The notes under the pieces are model-generated. The model was not told where the DNA came from. It did no database searches and was given only the letters and a program-made list of their open reading frames with translations. A DNA stretch of 8,823 nucleotides from the NCBI GenBank assembly GCA_014894735.1, contig JADBKX010000149.1, forward strand, positions 20,647 to 29,469, read 5' to 3'. The stretch is from Candidatus Sediminicultor sextus (lineage in GTDB: Bacteria > Atribacterota > Phoenicimicrobiia > Phoenicimicrobiales > Phoenicimicrobiaceae). Positions 6,355 to 8,823 of the stretch are shown here, in pieces. Every line of letters begins with the position of its first letter. The stretch's first letter is position 1. The position numbers and the translations under genes were made by a program.

Positions 6355-6584
6355 CAAGATAACTCATGAAATTAATTCTAACTCGATTGTATGTAAAAAT
6401 TTACTATTTAAATTACGAAAAAGAACTAATCTTTATTAACGATTCTATATGTAAAAGTGCTAATTTAAACTATGATAGTTAACTACGCAAAATGACTAAT
6501 GTTTATTAGTTATACAATTATACGTATAAAACTACTTAGAAATACCCTATTCAAGATAAAGAACAAGAAAAAGCTTATGAAAAG

Positions 6585-8051
6585 TTAAACTTTATATATT
6601 AAGTTACCAGTGAAATAATGTAAACCTTCTAAAATTATAGAAGGATAGATTCCTAATACTACAGTAAATATAGTTAATACTAGTAATAGTAGAAATTCTC
6701 TTTTATTTATATCAAATATGTTGTCTTCCTCAAATAACTGAGTAAAAACCCCACCAAAAGAAATTCTGTTGAACATAAAGATAGTATAAGCAGCAGATAA
6801 TATTACAGAAGAACAAGCCAGCATTCCTAATAAAGGTAGTCTTTCTAATACTCCATAAAGAGACATAAACTCACCTATAAAATTTAAAGTTAAAGGTGCA
6901 CCACAATTTCCTAAACATAAAATAAAGAATAGTATAGAGAACAATGGCATTAATTGTGCTATACCTCTATAGAAATATATAATTCTTGTATGAGATCTAT
7001 CATATAATATACCTCCTACACAAATAAATAAACCACTAGATACAAACCCATGAGCTAAACCTAACACTATAGCTCCCTCTAGTCCTTGAATACTGTTACT
7101 AAATGCTCCTATTAAATATACCGCAGCATGAGACACAGAACTGTAAGCTATTAATTCTTTAATATCTATAGTTCTTAGTGTACTAAAACTAGCGTATAAT
7201 ATAGTTATTACTCCTATAGTATAAATAATAAAAGTGTAATTTAAAGAAGCTTTATTTAAAATAGGCAATATTAATTTAAATATACCGTATAAACTTAATT
7301 TTAAAACTATAGCTGCTAAGACTATACTTCCCCCTAAAGGAGACTCAACGTGAGCTTTAAGTAATCAATTGTTTAAAAATATTACAGGAGTTTTTACTGC
7401 AAATGATATAAATATCCCTATAAATAAAAATATTTGAGTGAAATAATCAAAATTTATTTTAAATAATACATCATAATCTACTGTTCCAGCTATAGAGTAT
7501 ATAGTTAAGATAGATAATAATAAAAATAAAGACCCTCATAATGTATATAAGAATAGATAATAACTTGCTCTTACTTTATTACTAGATCCATATAAACCTA
7601 TTAATAAAAATAAAGGAGGTAATGTACTTTCAAAAAATATATAAAATATTAACATATCTAATGCTAAAAATACTCCTAATAATAAAGATTCTAATAACAA
7701 CATTATAATTAAATAAGATTTAATATTATGTTTTATAGAATTTCAATTAGAAACTAAAGCTATCGGCATTATTATAGTTGTTAATAATACGAAGTATATA
7801 GATATACCATCTATACCTAAATATATATCATAAAATTGAATATTGTAATGTTCTTGTACAAATTGAAAACTATTACTACTAAAACTAAAAAAAATAAACA
7901 CAACAAAAGATAATATTAAATTTAGCATACTTGTACCTAAAGCTACATTTTTCATATATAATGTATAATGTTTTCCAACATTAATATCGTTTAATAACGA
8001 AACAATAAACACTCCTAAAAGTGGTATGATAATCAATAATCATAAAAACAT
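6585..8051 (-). CDS. nad4: NADH dehydrogenase subunit 4
   Basis: Nad4 is an antiporter-like proton-pumping subunit of the complex I membrane arm. The frame gives 488 residues, the normal fungal size, from ATG (8049-8051) to TAA (6585-6587). The start gives MFLWLLIIIPLLGVF, a typical Nad4 N-terminus, with TGA as Trp in the fourth codon. A later Met at 8036 would drop part of the first helix. By alignment with E. coli NuoM, the proton-path residues are present: E141 in FYIFFESTLPP, K220 in FAVKTPV, K251 in IVLKLS, and the AHVE motif at 233-236. HAAVYLIGAFS and LGLAHGFVSSGLF follow in the second half. Further TGA codons (e.g. near 7743, 7353 and 7533) encode Trp. The two halves are joined in one frame without an intron. 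It is the first gene of a nad4-atp8-atp6-rns order. Confidence 0.97.
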
Positions 8052-8279
8052 GAAAAAAAATTCATGTTTTAATCTTCTTTAAAATTCTTCTAAATAAAAT
8101 AAAATTAATACTAGTATTAGAGGGTTATGTATAAAAACTTATATACGAGTTATAACTTCCTCTAATTCAGTATATTTTACTACTACACTACTATCTCCTT
8201 AAAAGGGGCCTAATCTATTAGTCTAAATTAAATAAATATAGAAGAATATTATAGTATGACTTATAGATCTATTTATTAT
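8052..8279. other. nad4 leader with hairpins
   Basis: A non-coding region upstream of nad4. A hairpin with 8 basal pairs attagagg/cctctaat, then a 2-nt bulge and 5 more pairs gttat/ataac, spans 8116-8166. A small palindrome catgaa-aaaaaa-ttcatg (8049-8066) includes the nad4 start codon. A GC patch with ccttaaaagg lies near 8198-8210. No promoter could be assigned. Confidence 0.55.
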
Positions 8280-8747
8280 CTAGGATAATCCTAAATAAGG
8301 AATATTAGATAAATTATTGATAAAATCAATAACTGATGTATTACATATTGCTTTAAATAGGATAATTGGTTTAAAACTGCAAAATTTAGCTGTTATAATT
8401 AACACTACGCAATTAAATTTTTGCTTCATATGCTGTGGAATTGATTTGTCTAAGCTATCTAAAGTAGATATTACTTTAGGTACAACCCGTTTTTCTACCA
8501 TAGGGACAATAAATTTTATCGCTATATATGAACTTATAAGTATATAAACCCCTAATTCACTAAATTCTCCCCTAAATGTAGGACTCTCTCAAACACTAGC
8601 CAATCAACAGAAGAATTCACTGAGTGTAGGTCTCTGTTCACCTCAAGTCACTAAACAGAAGAATTCTGGAAAAAGACACATTCTCCAAAAACCGGATACT
8701 ATTAACCTAATAGTTAGTGGTAGAAGGTTGGCCTTGGGCACCCTATC
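8280..8747 (-). CDS. Unidentified open reading frame upstream of nad4
   Basis: With TGA as Trp, an open frame runs from just after a TAG at 8748-8750 to TAG at 8280-8282, 155 codons. The first ATG is at 8679-8681 and gives 133 residues; with standard code only the last 73 codons would be open. I do not recognise the product. It starts with two 16-residue near-repeats, EFFCLVTWGEQRPTLS and EFFCWLASVWESPTFR. A hydrophobic stretch LGVYILISSYIAIKFIVPMV, a charged part VEKRVVPKV...LDSLDKS, and a second hydrophobic part FNCVVLIITAKF follow. The first third is more GC-rich than the flanks. It could be a remnant of nad1-side sequence, a plasmid or intron protein, or chance. It sits where nad1 or a spacer is expected, but it is not Nad1-like. 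Coding status is uncertain. Confidence 0.33.
8577..8666. repeat. Imperfect 48-bp-period tandem repeat
   Basis: 8577-8618 and 8625-8666 align over 42 bases with about 32 identical. The ends are exact: tgtagg at one side and aacagaagaattc at the other. The period is 48 bases (16 codons), so the repeat keeps the minus-strand frame open. Confidence 0.75.
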
Positions 8748-8823
8748 CTATATATATTTCACTATATATTCTTTTCATTATAATATATTGATATTTATTA
8801 AAAATGCGTCAAATTGAAACAGT
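8748..8823. other. AT-rich window end, nothing assigned
   Basis: The last 76 bases hold alternating AT sequence and no tRNA, frame or repeat that I can support. By gene order nad1 may lie beyond this edge, but none of it is visible. Confidence 0.4.

Larger units (their letters stand above)
6105..6584. other. Repeat-bearing spacer between nad4 and atp8
   Basis: A 480-base region with no gene seen. Near atp8 it holds two adjoining hairpins (6128-6171). In the middle are two 39-bp degenerate tandem copies (6277-6354), with the start of a third at 6355. A 15-bp exact direct repeat, cctattcaagataaa, occurs at 6271-6285 and 6546-6560. A looser pair built on actaat-tttatta lies near 6427 and 6494. 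This pattern suggests repeat drift or past duplication in non-coding DNA. It forms the 5' leader of atp8. Confidence 0.6.

Noticed and set aside
6533..6547. Plus-strand ttagaaatacc, partly like the Neurospora mitochondrial promoter consensus
   Set aside because: It fits only part of the consensus as I remember it and lies on the strand without genes.
8317..8547. Plus-strand open frame of 76 codons
   Set aside because: It mirrors the minus-strand unidentified frame, resembles no protein, and lies on the strand without genes.
1..8823. CRISPR array, homing endonuclease, or group I intron in the protein genes
   Set aside because: No regular spaced repeats, no LAGLIDADG or GIY-YIG sequence, and nad4, atp6, cox3 and nad6 are continuous in one frame.

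Overview
The window is a stretch of fungal mitochondrial DNA, most likely from a filamentous ascomycete (Pezizomycotina). Four things support this. The DNA is very AT-rich. Trp codons in every large reading frame include TGA, which is genetic code 4. It carries mitochondrial respiratory genes (nad4, atp8, atp6, cox3, nad6), a mitochondrial small-subunit rRNA gene and tRNA genes. The order nad4-atp8-atp6-rns-trnY-cox3-tRNAs-nad6-trnV-trnI is the one commonly seen upstream of rnl in Pezizomycotina. I cannot name the genus. All convincing genes lie on the minus strand, so transcription runs from high to low coordinates.

Layout in transcription order: 8280-8747, an unidentified code-4 open frame with a 16-codon tandem repeat, then the nad4 leader with hairpins. 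6585-8051, nad4. 6105-6584, a spacer with degenerate direct repeats and two adjoining hairpins. 5949-6104, atp8. 5086-5871, atp6. About 4466-5085, an AT-rich spacer with three hairpins in a row. About 2662-4465, rns, with an AT-rich insertion and an enlarged 3' region. 2634-2661, a GC-rich hairpin. 2546-2631, trnY. 1671-2480, cox3. 1575-1646, trnK. 1487-1567, a class II tRNA read as trnS with anticodon ACU. 1180-1486, an unassigned spacer. 1116-1179, a degenerate tRNA-like element. 958-1029, trnG. 849-921, trnD. 115-759, nad6, apparently starting at TTG. 42-113, trnV. 1-37, the 5' part of trnI.

The proteins are core parts of respiratory complex I (Nad4, Nad6), complex IV (Cox3) and the F1Fo ATP synthase (Atp6, Atp8), all in the inner membrane. 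The rRNA and tRNAs serve their translation. Close tRNA-mRNA junctions (one base between nad6 and trnV, 24 between cox3 and trnK) suggest one long transcript cut by tRNA excision. I saw no group I or group II intron interrupting a protein gene, no homing endonuclease, no CRISPR array and no bacterial operon signals.

No clear new multi-gene system is visible. The points most worth a second look are the unidentified open frame upstream of nad4, the non-standard sequence in normally universal rRNA boxes, the group II domain V-like hairpin inside the rRNA expansion, the ACU anticodon, and the degenerate tRNA.
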